The notes: generated by a model from the letters alone, not told the origin. A stretch of 64,000 nt of DNA from UBA3537 sp038106885 (GCA_038106885.1 JAYNFX010000003.1:1-64000), one strand, 5' to 3'. Shown: positions 53,468-62,465, numbered from the stretch's first letter. Numbers and translations are program-made.

Positions 53468-54686
53468 TTGCTTCTTTCTTTTTAAAATTATCTACTTCTT
53501 TAAATGCAAAAAAGTTTAGTAAAAATGAAAACAGTAAAATTCCATTTTGCTTCTCAATAAAATTCTCAATCAGCGCCATTGTAAAAAACAAAAATAAAAC
53601 TGAAAAATAAATAAAATCTCTAGAATTAACAGCTTTTTTAAAGCTAATTACAAATATCGATAAGAGTGAAATAAAACCCATTATCCCGCAAGACAGCCAT
53701 GCCCCTAAAAATTGGTTGTGAGAGTTAAAATAGGCGCTATTATTTTCAACATAAAATTTAGATAAGATATCTTTTACATCTCCTATTCCGTGGCCAAAGA
53801 TTGGAGCCTTGGATATTGCTTCCAAAGAAAAATTATATATTCTAAGCCGAGTTGAAGTTGAGCCTATGTTGTTTAAATCAGGATTTAAGATTACCGATAA
53901 AAATTCATAAAAACGCTCTTTTAACAACTGATTTGAAAAAATTAATGCTACAAAAATAATTAGCATTAAAATAAAATAACCTAATCCCTTTCTTTTCTTT
54001 AAAGAAATAAAGTAAACTACAGAAATAATTGCCGATATCAATATTGGACCCTTTCTAGCCAGCAGTATAAGTTGACAAAACAGAAATGCAATTGAAATAA
54101 AAAATAAAAATTTGGTAAAACTATGCTTCAGAGTTTTATAAATTGATGTTGAAAAAATTAACGAAATCACTACTAACATAGAAGCGTAAAGAGGGTGCAT
54201 TGAATACTTTCCGAATTTTACAGTAATTCTTTCTGGATAATGCAACAAATATGTTTTTGTGAAAAATCCTTTAAACAAAGAATAAATTAAAATTGCTGAG
54301 AAAAAAAGTATAGTTGAAATAAAGAAAAGCTCATAAAACCTTTTTTGTATTAGCGCGTGTTTAATGTCGTTTCTAGTATAAACAGCGTAAAATGTCAATG
54401 GCATAATTAACATAGGCGAGATGCTTAAAAGATTTTCTGTTCCCTCACTAAAATTATCTGTATAAAAAATACTGATAAACATAAAAACAAAGTATAGAAT
54501 ATTGATAATTAATATTTTTAAATACTTTTTTTGACTATTCAATTTTGGTTTACAAAAAAAATAGATCGCAACTAAAGAGAATATTAAAAATGGTATATTT
54601 CTGAAATTAAAAGGAAGCAGTACTGAAACGGAGAATAATATAACTCCTAAGTTAAACAAATTTAAAAATAATTTATTCCCACTCAT
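53457..54686 (-). CDS. O-antigen ligase/polymerase family membrane protein
   Basis: The 409-residue protein has ten to twelve membrane helices and a large periplasmic loop containing GHGIGDVKDILSKFY and NSHNQFLGAWLSCG, the typical Wzy_C (O-antigen ligase) signature with the conserved histidine. It may join the polymer to an acceptor or act as the polymerase. It lies directly beside another polymerase-like gene (0 bases) and overlaps wzx by 11 bases. Confidence 0.87.
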   Translation of the reverse strand: MSGNKLFLNLFNLGVILFSVSVLLPFNFRNIPFLIFSLVAIYFFCKPKLNSQKKYLKILIINILYFVFMFISIFYTDNFSEGTENLLSISPMLIMPLTFYAVYTRNDIKHALIQKRFYELFFISTILFFSAILIYSLFKGFFTKTYLLHYPERITVKFGKYSMHPLYASMLVVISLIFSTSIYKTLKHSFTKFLFFISIAFLFCQLILLARKGPILISAIISVVYFISLKKRKGLGYFILMLIIFVALIFSNQLLKERFYEFLSVILNPDLNNIGSTSTRLRIYNFSLEAISKAPIFGHGIGDVKDILSKFYVENNSAYFNSHNQFLGAWLSCGIMGFISLLSIFVISFKKAVNSRDFIYFSVLFLFFTMALIENFIEKQNGILLFSFLLNFFAFKEVDNFKKKEANAK

Positions 54687-56093
54687 CTATCTAAAAAGTC
54701 TAATTAAAAACTTAGGAACAAAATAAATACTAAGTAAGGGGCCTATGAAATAGGAAACACCATTTGTTAAATCGCCTCTTAACAAAAACAATAAATGAAG
54801 GGCAAAATAAAATGCTATAAACTCCTTAAAATAGTTCTTGGAAATCATCCAAGAAATAAACTTAACAATAAAATATGCTAAAATAATTGCCAAAAGAACT
54901 ACGCCAAAAACCCCTAAATTAATATACCCCTCTGAAACAATAGCATTTGATAGGTTAGAATAATCCCTCGGCGTAGTGTTCATAAGATATTCTCCTATTA
55001 ATTCACCTGTTGAAGTTGGTTTTGATGCCCAAATGCTGCGGGGTATAAAAAACAAAATAACACCTAACAATTGATATCCCAAAGCAATGCCATTTATTTC
55101 TACATATTCTAAGGTTGCTAATATATTTGAAAAAGCATCATAATGAAGTGACTCAAATGCACCAGAAATAGTTCCAAACCTTAAAAATGATTCATATAAT
55201 AATTCAGGTTTTTCAACAATCTGATCAAGATTTGCATCAATATGAGTTAGTGACGACATTAAAGGAAACATAATGACCATTGATAAAAACAAAAAAAGGA
55301 AAAATTTAGAATTAGAGTCTAAAAGCTTAGGGTAAAACAAATAAATTAATGCTATGTAAATTGGGCCAAGAGTGTTTCTTTTTTCAGTAAAGATATTTTT
55401 TAAAAAAAGCAGCATCACAATAAATACTAATAGACAAATAAAGATTACTATCGTATTTGTACTTAACTTATTTTTTTCCTTCAAATATGAAATTGATGCA
55501 ACAACTCCAGCTAAGGGTAAAAAAAATAAAAACTTTTTCCTTAGTAATAGAGAAGAGACAGACTCACTTTTCGCATTTGTAATGTATATCGATTCAAAAA
55601 TGTTGGTTATTACATATTCATAATTAAAACAAACTACTAGAGTACATAATAAAAGAATTACCAAAATTGCTATCGTTGAGTGCTTATAAAAAACAAGCTT
55701 TTCATCTAATAGTAATGAATTTACAAGCCTCTTTTTCTTAAAGTATATATAGCTTAAAAAGAATGTAATGTTAAATATTATTATTAGAATATTTGCTGTT
55801 ATAACGGTTGATGTGTTAAAAATAAAGTCATTAGGAAAACGGGAGTTTGCAAGACTAAGTGAGGATATTTGAAATACTGGTGCAATGAAAAAAAACAGGT
55901 AGTTAAAAATTACATAAGACCCTAAAAATGGAGAAAACACCCTTTCTATGTTTAGATGATAATAAGCAATTATCGTGATAACACTAAAACTTAAAAAAAA
56001 TGAAATCCAAACTGATACATTTGTGTTAAATGACACAAAAGCTAATAAACTAACGCACAAATACAAAAAAGTAACTATTGTTTTTAGTCTCAT
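54687..56093 (-). CDS. O-antigen polymerase-like membrane protein (Wzy)
   Basis: The 468-residue protein has about twelve membrane helices and resembles the oligosaccharide repeat-unit polymerase class: RNTLGPIYIALIYLF in the middle and FFIPRSIWASKPTSTGELIG, with the conserved WPRKP-like region, in the large periplasmic loop. It would join repeat units at the outer face of the inner membrane. No cytoplasmic domain is present. Confidence 0.85.
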   Translation of the reverse strand: MRLKTIVTFLYLCVSLLAFVSFNTNVSVWISFFLSFSVITIIAYYHLNIERVFSPFLGSYVIFNYLFFFIAPVFQISSLSLANSRFPNDFIFNTSTVITANILIIIFNITFFLSYIYFKKKRLVNSLLLDEKLVFYKHSTIAILVILLLCTLVVCFNYEYVITNIFESIYITNAKSESVSSLLLRKKFLFFLPLAGVVASISYLKEKNKLSTNTIVIFICLLVFIVMLLFLKNIFTEKRNTLGPIYIALIYLFYPKLLDSNSKFFLFLFLSMVIMFPLMSSLTHIDANLDQIVEKPELLYESFLRFGTISGAFESLHYDAFSNILATLEYVEINGIALGYQLLGVILFFIPRSIWASKPTSTGELIGEYLMNTTPRDYSNLSNAIVSEGYINLGVFGVVLLAIILAYFIVKFISWMISKNYFKEFIAFYFALHLLFLLRGDLTNGVSYFIGPLLSIYFVPKFLIRLFR

Positions 56094-56152
56094 TTTATCA
56101 AAAATAAAGCTTATTGAAAAAGACTAGCGCTAGCCCTATTAGCTTAAAGCTC

Positions 56153-57214
56153 TTAAATTGTGGGTTTATATTTTTCCAAATATTTTAAAAATTCCCTTGC
56201 TAACATTATTAAAAACACTAAAGAAAGAATAAGCACCGGATAAAAAACTTTTATAGGTAATGCTAGTCCAAGAAAATCTTTAGTATGATCTACAAAACCG
56301 CTGTCCTGTTTACTTGAAATTAAATCAATTATATTTTCTTTGTCTTTTAATTTTCTTTCAACAGTAACGATATCTTCCCTTAAATCAATATCGTTCATAA
56401 ATAAATCAAATTCACGAGTTTTTTCATTCTCAGTATTGCCCTCAAATGTAATACCTACATCACTAAGCCTGTTGGAATCCATTTGCATTACCTTTTTATA
56501 AGTCTCTTGTAGTGAGTCAGATTGTTTTAACGCTTTTACTAGTGCTTGCTTAGTTTGGGTTAACTCTAAAATGTCTTTTTTTTGTTCGTTAACAAAAAAC
56601 TCATTTGTTAAGATATTACCTACTATGTTATTAAAAACACTATTAAAATTAGCTCTAGTTTTAGACTTTATGCTTATTTGTTGAAAAGGGTGTCTATATT
56701 CATTTATATTGTTTACATATTCATCATATTCAACCTTAGATAGTGCTAATGAGTCTAAATCTTCCACATAATCATTAAACATAATTAACAAATCGTTATT
56801 GGTGATTACTGGTTCAATGTCGAAGCTAACAACCTCCTTAGAGGACTCTTCACTTAAGCCTAAAACATCTCCTAAAATTTTGTAATCTCGGTCTTTTAAA
56901 AGACCGTTATAATAGTCGATAGATCCGTAAAGGTTTTCGCCTGTTTGATAGTTTTGACGAACTGTAATTGTTGACTTATAAATTGGATCTGAAGTCTCTT
57001 CCAATACAAATCCCGAAATAAGCCCCGTAACTGCTGCTATAGAAAACACTACAGTATGTTTTTTTACAAAAAAAACAACCCACACAAAACCAAAAAAAAG
57101 ATTCTTAAAAATGGATGCGATGAATTGAAAAAAACGGTTGAAGGTATTACCTATCATCACAAAAAGTTGTCCTAAGTCTACTTCTTCGTTTTGTTGTCTG
57201 CCTTTGTTGGTCAT
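56153..57214 (-). CDS. Wzz-like chain-length determinant, without tyrosine-kinase domain
   Basis: The 353-residue protein has an N-terminal membrane helix (about 50-75), a periplasmic region of about 240 residues with coiled coil, and a C-terminal helix (IKVFYPVLILSLVFLIML, about 325-342) followed by a short basic tail. This is the layout of Wzz co-polymerases. It lacks the BY-kinase domain fused in many Bacteroidota proteins. It is the first gene of the polysaccharide locus, with a promoter 121 bases upstream. Confidence 0.82.
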   Translation of the reverse strand: MTNKGRQQNEEVDLGQLFVMIGNTFNRFFQFIASIFKNLFFGFVWVVFFVKKHTVVFSIAAVTGLISGFVLEETSDPIYKSTITVRQNYQTGENLYGSIDYYNGLLKDRDYKILGDVLGLSEESSKEVVSFDIEPVITNNDLLIMFNDYVEDLDSLALSKVEYDEYVNNINEYRHPFQQISIKSKTRANFNSVFNNIVGNILTNEFFVNEQKKDILELTQTKQALVKALKQSDSLQETYKKVMQMDSNRLSDVGITFEGNTENEKTREFDLFMNDIDLREDIVTVERKLKDKENIIDLISSKQDSGFVDHTKDFLGLALPIKVFYPVLILSLVFLIMLAREFLKYLEKYKPTI

Positions 57215-57296
57215 AATATTAATTTTTGTTAGTTGGTTTTTAGCATTTAAGGTAAGTAACTAATATAATTTTAACGTGTAACAAATGATTATATTG

Positions 57297-57314
57297 TTTA
57301 TATTAAAATATAAA
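57297..57314. repeat. AT-rich inverted repeat in the leader of the polysaccharide operon
   Basis: TTTATATT (57297-57304) and AATATAAA (57307-57314) form an 8-bp inverted repeat with a 2-base spacer, about 20 bases downstream of the promoter box. It might act as an operator, but its low complexity makes chance likely. Confidence 0.35.
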
Positions 57315-57334
57315 ATCGTTCTGTTTAACCTTGA

Positions 57335-57342
57335 CAAATATA
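57335..57342 (-). promoter_or_regulatory. Promoter -7 box upstream of the polysaccharide operon
   Basis: The minus strand reads TATATTTG, a full match to TAnnTTTG. It starts right after the GH3-gene stop and leaves an unusually long leader of about 115 bases before the Wzz-like ATG. Confidence 0.6.
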
Positions 57343-57344
57343 AG

Positions 57345-58847
57345 CTAATTGATAAGATCGTTAGAATATAAAAAATCTGCTATTTTTCTGTCATTTGATA
57401 AGCGTGGTATTTTATTTTGCCCCCCAAGCTTTCCTACGGATTTCATATAAATTTTGAACCCTTCTTGTTTAACGACAGTTATTTTTAGGGGTCTTAAAAC
57501 CTTTCCAATTATTAGATCTGAATAATATGTGTTCTGTTTTACCAGTTCAGAGTTTAATTTCTCTGCAAATTTATTAAAATTGGACGGGGGATTGTCAAAC
57601 TCTATAAGCCATTCATGATAAGGCAGCCCTTTAATTGGGCTTATTTCAGGTGCTACAGTAAATTCTGAGACACTTATTTCAGAGTCCAAGATTGATAAAG
57701 ATAGTGCTTGCTCAACTTCTTTGGCTATTACATGCTCTCCAAAAGCTGAAATAAAATGTTTAATTCTTCCGCTAACAATTACTCGATAAGGTGATGTCGA
57801 AGTGAACTGAACGGTATCTCCAATGTTATAAGCCCAAAGACCCGCATTAGTAGAAATTATAATTACATAATTAACACCAATTTTTACATCCTTGATAGTT
57901 ATTCTTTGGGGGCTTTTATCAAAGAATTTATCTGCTTCAACAAACTCATAAAAAATTCCAGAATCAAGTTGAAGCAACATCCCCTTCTCTTTTTGAGAAT
58001 CTTGAAATGCAAAAAATCCTTCACTTGCAGGATAAAGCTCAATACTATCAAATTTTCTACCAATTAGGTTTTCGAATTTAGTCCGATATGGCTGATAGTT
58101 CACTCCGCCGTATATAAATAAATTAAAATTTTTAAAAATATCTCCAACCTTTTCCTTCTTAACATCAATAAGCTTCTCAAAATACATTTGAACCCAGGAC
58201 GGAATACCTGCAATAACAGTCATGTTTTCAGTAACTGTTTCATTTACAATATGATCGACTTTTGTCTCCCAGTCCTCAATACAATTTGTCTTCCAACTAG
58301 GCATCCTGTTCTTTAATAAATAAGATGGCACATAATGTGCAGATATTCCAGACAATCTGCCGGTCTTGATCCCATTTTTTTCACTAAGTATTGGGCTACC
58401 TTGCAGAAAAATCCACTTTCCGTCAACAAAATTAGAATTGCCTGTTTCATTTATGTACATTAAAGCGGCATTCCTTGAAGCTTCGACTTGATATTTAATT
58501 GAAACATCCGTTATTGGAATGTATTTGGAGCCGGAGGTTGTTCCAGAGGTTTTTGCAAAATATAGAGGCTTCCCATTCCAAAGCACATCTGATTCTCCGT
58601 CAATCACCTTTTCTATATAGGGTTTAAGTCCTTCATAATCACGAATTGGAACTCTAGATATATAATCTGAATGATTATTAATAGATTTAAAGCTATGATC
58701 TGTTCCAAACTTAGTGTCTATTGCCGATTTAATTAATTTTTTAAAAACACGATCTTGAGTATCAATTGGATTTGAAGCCCAATTATTAACCCTTCTTGCT
58801 ATAATCGCAGCAAAAATCTTCGCAAAAAGTGATCTTATAGAGCTCAT
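57345..58847 (-). CDS. GH3 auxin-responsive-promoter family protein (acyl-adenylating type)
   Basis: The 500-residue protein matches the GH3 family, best known from plant enzymes that join amino acids to hormones through an acyl-adenylate. The ATP-binding motif FAKTSGTTSGSKYIPIT (about 107-123), the YPASEGFFAFQ segment and YNIGDTVQFTSTSPYRVIVSGR are visible. Bacterial members are common in Bacteroidota but their substrates are unknown. It lies 9 bases downstream of the M23 peptidase gene and is probably co-transcribed with it. Confidence 0.9.
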   Translation of the reverse strand: MSSIRSLFAKIFAAIIARRVNNWASNPIDTQDRVFKKLIKSAIDTKFGTDHSFKSINNHSDYISRVPIRDYEGLKPYIEKVIDGESDVLWNGKPLYFAKTSGTTSGSKYIPITDVSIKYQVEASRNAALMYINETGNSNFVDGKWIFLQGSPILSEKNGIKTGRLSGISAHYVPSYLLKNRMPSWKTNCIEDWETKVDHIVNETVTENMTVIAGIPSWVQMYFEKLIDVKKEKVGDIFKNFNLFIYGGVNYQPYRTKFENLIGRKFDSIELYPASEGFFAFQDSQKEKGMLLQLDSGIFYEFVEADKFFDKSPQRITIKDVKIGVNYVIIISTNAGLWAYNIGDTVQFTSTSPYRVIVSGRIKHFISAFGEHVIAKEVEQALSLSILDSEISVSEFTVAPEISPIKGLPYHEWLIEFDNPPSNFNKFAEKLNSELVKQNTYYSDLIIGKVLRPLKITVVKQEGFKIYMKSVGKLGGQNKIPRLSNDRKIADFLYSNDLIN

Positions 58848-58856
58848 TTTCTAATG

Positions 58857-59726
58857 CTAAAAATTAATAAAATTTGTTGGGTCAATTGGATTGCCATCAC
58901 TCCAAAGCTCAAAATGTAAATGAGGGCCAGTACTTAATTCACCTGAAGAGCCCGAGCGAGCGATTACTTCTTGTGACTTCACAAAATCTCCTTGTTCTTT
59001 AGTTAAAACTTCATTGTGTTTATAAACAGACAGCATTTGGTTCCCATGGTCAATTATAACTACAAATCCCGAATCTGAAGTCCATGATGCTAAAACCACC
59101 CTTCCATCCGCAACTGCCTTTACAGGTGTACCCTCAGAAACTGCTATATCTACCGCATAGTGCTGTATATTAACATCATACCCTGAGCTAATTATCCCTT
59201 TTAACGGAGGCAGAAAAACAAAATTTTTAACAGAGGTTGCTGACTCGAATAAGTTATACTTATCTTCATTATCTACTTTAATTCTTAAAATCGAATCTGC
59301 TTTTGAAGGATATAATTTTAATGAATCTTCATCAGCTCTTACTGAAGCATAGATAGAGTCTTTGTCAATTGATTCAAATGCAGCTTCACCACTTAACACC
59401 ATCTTTATAGAATTAATATAACGATCATTCATTTTTGCAATTTGATATAATGAATCCGTCTTATTTTCAAGGTAAATGGCTTGAGCTTGAAGTTTTGGAG
59501 AAGTATAACCGGGTATATATTCTCTTAATGGAGTAAAGGCAATAAAAATTGTTGTTAATACAATCAATATTATTATAGAAAAAGAAGTAAATATAAACAC
59601 GTTTAGCCTTGTAAGCCTGACGGCAAGTTTCTCTTCAAAGGTGTCTTCATTAAGAACTACCAGCCTATACTTGTGAAGTAATTTTTTACGTAGCTGCTTC
59701 TTATTTTTCTTTTTCCCTGTCATCAT
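58857..59726 (-). CDS. M23-family metallopeptidase, membrane-anchored
   Basis: The 289-residue protein has a basic cytoplasmic tail, one membrane helix (about 44-66), a short coiled coil and a C-terminal LytM/M23 domain. The zinc ligands are complete: HYAVDI supplies His and Asp and GPHLHFELW the HxH pair, so it should cut peptidoglycan cross-links. ATG 59726 is chosen. A TTG at 59732 is part of the TAATTTTG promoter box and cannot be the start. Only 3 bases separate box and ATG, so the mRNA is probably leaderless (from 59726 or the next ATG, 59723). Confidence 0.92.
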   Translation of the reverse strand: MMTGKKKNKKQLRKKLLHKYRLVVLNEDTFEEKLAVRLTRLNVFIFTSFSIIILIVLTTIFIAFTPLREYIPGYTSPKLQAQAIYLENKTDSLYQIAKMNDRYINSIKMVLSGEAAFESIDKDSIYASVRADEDSLKLYPSKADSILRIKVDNEDKYNLFESATSVKNFVFLPPLKGIISSGYDVNIQHYAVDIAVSEGTPVKAVADGRVVLASWTSDSGFVVIIDHGNQMLSVYKHNEVLTKEQGDFVKSQEVIARSGSSGELSTGPHLHFELWSDGNPIDPTNFINF

Positions 59727-59729
59727 AAA

Positions 59730-59737
59730 CAAAATTA
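59730..59737 (-). promoter_or_regulatory. Promoter -7 box of the M23-GH3 genes
   Basis: The minus strand reads TAATTTTG, a full TAnnTTTG match, 3 bases before ATG 59726. No -33 TTG at the right distance. Confidence 0.55.
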
Positions 59738-59808
59738 AATAAAATTTGTGCTACAGATATTAATTCAACACTAAAAATTAAATTAGTATATTTTTAATAG
59801 ATAATTAT

Positions 59809-59816
59809 TAACTTTG
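59809..59816 (+). promoter_or_regulatory. Promoter -7 box of tatA
   Basis: TAACTTTG is a full match and ends 17 bases before the tatA ATG. No -33 TTG is evident. The leader would be about 12 bases. Confidence 0.55.
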
Positions 59817-59833
59817 CAGTATAAAATTATCTA

Positions 59834-60016
59834 ATGATGTCTCTATTAAATTTACCACTAGCGCTTGGCCCATGGCAAATCATCTTAATTGCTATTGTAA
59901 TACTACTCCTCTTTGGTGGAAAAAAAATTCCTGAACTTATGAAAGGCCTTGGGGGTGGTATAAAAGAGTTTAAAAAAGCTAGTAAAGAAGAAGAGGAAGA
60001 TTCTAAGGACAATTAA
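59834..60016 (+). CDS. tatA: Twin-arginine translocase subunit TatA/TatE
   Basis: The 60-residue protein has a short N-terminal helix (LGPWQIILIAIVILLLFGGKK), then the amphipathic helix with the FGGKKIPELMKGLGGGIKEFKKA motif, and an acidic tail. It forms the pore component for folded proteins. A second ATG at 59837 could also be the start. No tatC is in the window. It converges on the DUF4837 gene. Confidence 0.95.
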   Translation: MMSLLNLPLALGPWQIILIAIVILLLFGGKKIPELMKGLGGGIKEFKKASKEEEEDSKDN

Positions 60017-60041
60017 ATTCTCCTTTTTTAACCTTATCTCA

Positions 60042-61013
60042 CTAATCTAAAGTGATTGAGCGTATAATAGTTTCTAGCTCAAAAATATAATCACGTTTAG
60101 TTCTAGCTGGAGCATAAACAAATCCTTCAGCAATTAACAGACGGTTGTTGTTAGTGTCAATAAAACAATAGTTGACAAATGGCCCTGACATAAAAGCGCC
60201 ATCAACTTTCCATAAACTTTTTGTTTGAAAAACTGAAGCCCCTGACAATTCTGTCATAAATGATAGCGGTTTATATGATTGCTCTGTAGTCATATAGTCT
60301 CCCTCCTTCGGCCCTGGAATTTCCATCTTAGAGATGGAATCTCTGGATTTAATTATGAACTCTTGAAAAGAGGAGTTGTCATTAAAATTTTTGATTGGAA
60401 GACTGTAAAGAAGTAAATTTAAACTGCCATTTTCAGTATCTCTTCTGATCCAAGAAAAATGCTCTTTTTGCTTGGCAATTCTATAAGCAGATGAGAATTT
60501 TATATCAATCCCCAATAAACTTTTGATACTTTCACTATTATAAAGCGACTTGCTAATTCGTCTTTGCTTTTCTTTGAACTCAACTGATCTAAAAGTTGAT
60601 ATTATCTCTTCAGACTTATTTCTTATTAGTTCAATAATTTTGCTTTGGTTAGGAGCGCTTATTACAGCCACAATTTGAGGAGACGCATAAGGGTCTTTAT
60701 AGTATTTAACTTCACTAATTTCAGATGTTTGAATTTTTAAAACAATTCTATTTCTCCTAACAAAATCTGAAAATACAGCAGTTGGAACATGTCTTAATTC
60801 AAAATAAGGCTCAGCTTGTGGAAGCCCATAGATTTCAGAGCCTATATTGCGCCTTAAAGCATCTCCTACTGGTCCATCCCAAAGATCGTCACCAGAAACA
60901 ACAAGGAGGTTATTAATATTCCCCGACGAACTAGGCTTATAAGTTGAATTAGGCTTGGATTCACTACAGCTGAAAATTAAAAAGAAAAAAAGGAGTATTT
61001 TTAATGTTTTCAT
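60042..61013 (-). CDS. DUF4837 family lipoprotein
   Basis: The 323-residue protein has a lipoprotein signal (FLIFSC, Cys16) and fits DUF4837, a Bacteroidota family next to LysM transglycosylase genes. Recognisable segments are LLVVSGDDLWDGPVGDALRR and SLWKVDGAFMSGPFVNYCFID. It is probably periplasmic or at the outer membrane. It follows the transglycosylase gene by 12 bases, which suggests a link with cell-wall turnover. Function is unknown. Confidence 0.83.
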   Translation of the reverse strand: MKTLKILLFFFLIFSCSESKPNSTYKPSSSGNINNLLVVSGDDLWDGPVGDALRRNIGSEIYGLPQAEPYFELRHVPTAVFSDFVRRNRIVLKIQTSEISEVKYYKDPYASPQIVAVISAPNQSKIIELIRNKSEEIISTFRSVEFKEKQRRISKSLYNSESIKSLLGIDIKFSSAYRIAKQKEHFSWIRRDTENGSLNLLLYSLPIKNFNDNSSFQEFIIKSRDSISKMEIPGPKEGDYMTTEQSYKPLSFMTELSGASVFQTKSLWKVDGAFMSGPFVNYCFIDTNNNRLLIAEGFVYAPARTKRDYIFELETIIRSITLD

Positions 61014-61025
61014 ATTAAATTAATA

Positions 61026-62465
61026 TTACTTGGTCAGGCTTAGCTTCATTCCAGGTTTTAAATCTTTACTGCTAATATCATTCCACTTTTTAAGATCCTC
61101 GACAGAAATATTAGGAAGCTTTTGAGCAATAGTCCAAAATGAGTCTCCTTTTTTTACTGTATAATAATTGTTATTTGGTGTTATATCTGTCTCAACACCA
61201 TTGTTTATGTCGAGTTTAACATCTGTACTTTTTGTGTAAATAATTAATCTATCTCCCACATTTATAAGATCATTTTTTAAACTATTCCATTTTCTTATAT
61301 CCTTGATTTTCACCTTAAATTTTTTGGCAATTTTTCCTAGATAATCACCTGATTTTACACTGTATCTAATTCTAGAATTCATTTTATAAAATTTAGGCAA
61401 TGGCTTTTCTCTTTTGTCAAACTCATTTTTAGAAAAAGCATAAATTTCGTCTTCATTTGCTAAAAACTTTCCTAAGGTAGGCTTGGGTAAACGAAGTGTT
61501 TTGCGTTTACCTTTTATATATGGAACAATATTTAATTTATAAGACGGATTTAAAAACTCTAAAATTTCTTTTTCTATGTTTAAAGCATCTACTAGATGGT
61601 TAAAATGAAGCATCTCTTTTACTAAAACAGTATCCGTTTCTATAATAGAAAAGGGGGCTGGTTTGTTATGGAAACCGTGCTGATCCGCAAATTCAAAAAT
61701 ATATAATGTAGCAAAAAAAGCGGGAATGTAATTCGCTGTTTCTTTTGGTAAAAACGGTCTTATATTCCAATAATTTCTATAACCGCCTGATCTTCTCATT
61801 GCTTTAGTTACATTTCCAGGGCCAGAATTGTACGCAGCTAAAGCAAGGCTCCAATCGCCAAAAATATCGTAGAGCTTATTGAGATATTTAGCAGCTGCTT
61901 TAGTTGATTTTACAGGATCAAATCTTTCATCAATATAACTGTTAACCTCAAGACCATACATTTTTGATGTGGAAAACATAAATTGCCACAAACCAGAAGC
62001 TCCAACAGGCGATTTAGCCTTAGGATTCAAAGCAGATTCTACAATTGATAAATATTTGATTTCTAAAGGAGCGTTATGCGCGTCAAGTACTTCTTCAAAC
62101 AGCGGAAAATAATACTGGCTCCTTTGCGCTAATCGCTCAAACGACTCCTTTCGTGTTGCAAGATAATTATTAATAATGTTCTCCAAAACTGGATTATATT
62201 CTATATTAAAAGGGGTTTTTGAATTTAAAAGTTCCAGCCTTTTAATTAGCGTGTCCTTGTGGACTTTAGATAGATAGTTTTTTTCAATACTATCATTTGT
62301 CTTAATATAACTAGCCTGAAAAATTCTCTTATCAATCAATGAATCTAAAAGATCAACTTGTTTAAACCCCTTTAAAATTATTGCTGTAGTATCTACTATT
62401 TTTTTGGGCTCCTGTCCATATAAATTAAAAAACGTTAATAAGAAAAATAGCGCTAATTTTCGCAT
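61026..62465 (-). CDS. Lytic transglycosylase with two LysM domains (MltD-like)
   Basis: The 479-residue protein has a signal peptide (FFLLTFFNLYGQ) and an SLT catalytic domain with Glu in IVESALNPKAKSPVGASGLWQF and the LALAAYNSGPGNV motif (about 207-219). Two C-terminal LysM repeats follow (RYSVKSGDYLGKIAKKFKV and YYTVKKGDSFWTIAQKL), which bind peptidoglycan. It cleaves glycan strands in the periplasm. The order pgk, MltD-like, DUF4837 is compact (9 and 12 bases). Confidence 0.94.
   Translation of the reverse strand: MRKLALFFLLTFFNLYGQEPKKIVDTTAIILKGFKQVDLLDSLIDKRIFQASYIKTNDSIEKNYLSKVHKDTLIKRLELLNSKTPFNIEYNPVLENIINNYLATRKESFERLAQRSQYYFPLFEEVLDAHNAPLEIKYLSIVESALNPKAKSPVGASGLWQFMFSTSKMYGLEVNSYIDERFDPVKSTKAAAKYLNKLYDIFGDWSLALAAYNSGPGNVTKAMRRSGGYRNYWNIRPFLPKETANYIPAFFATLYIFEFADQHGFHNKPAPFSIIETDTVLVKEMLHFNHLVDALNIEKEILEFLNPSYKLNIVPYIKGKRKTLRLPKPTLGKFLANEDEIYAFSKNEFDKREKPLPKFYKMNSRIRYSVKSGDYLGKIAKKFKVKIKDIRKWNSLKNDLINVGDRLIIYTKSTDVKLDINNGVETDITPNNNYYTVKKGDSFWTIAQKLPNISVEDLKKWNDISSKDLKPGMKLSLTK

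Noticed and set aside
46797..57214. The polysaccharide locus as a recently acquired island
   Set aside because: Such loci often vary between strains, but I see no mobility genes or flanking repeats and no evident change in base composition. This cannot be settled without other genomes.
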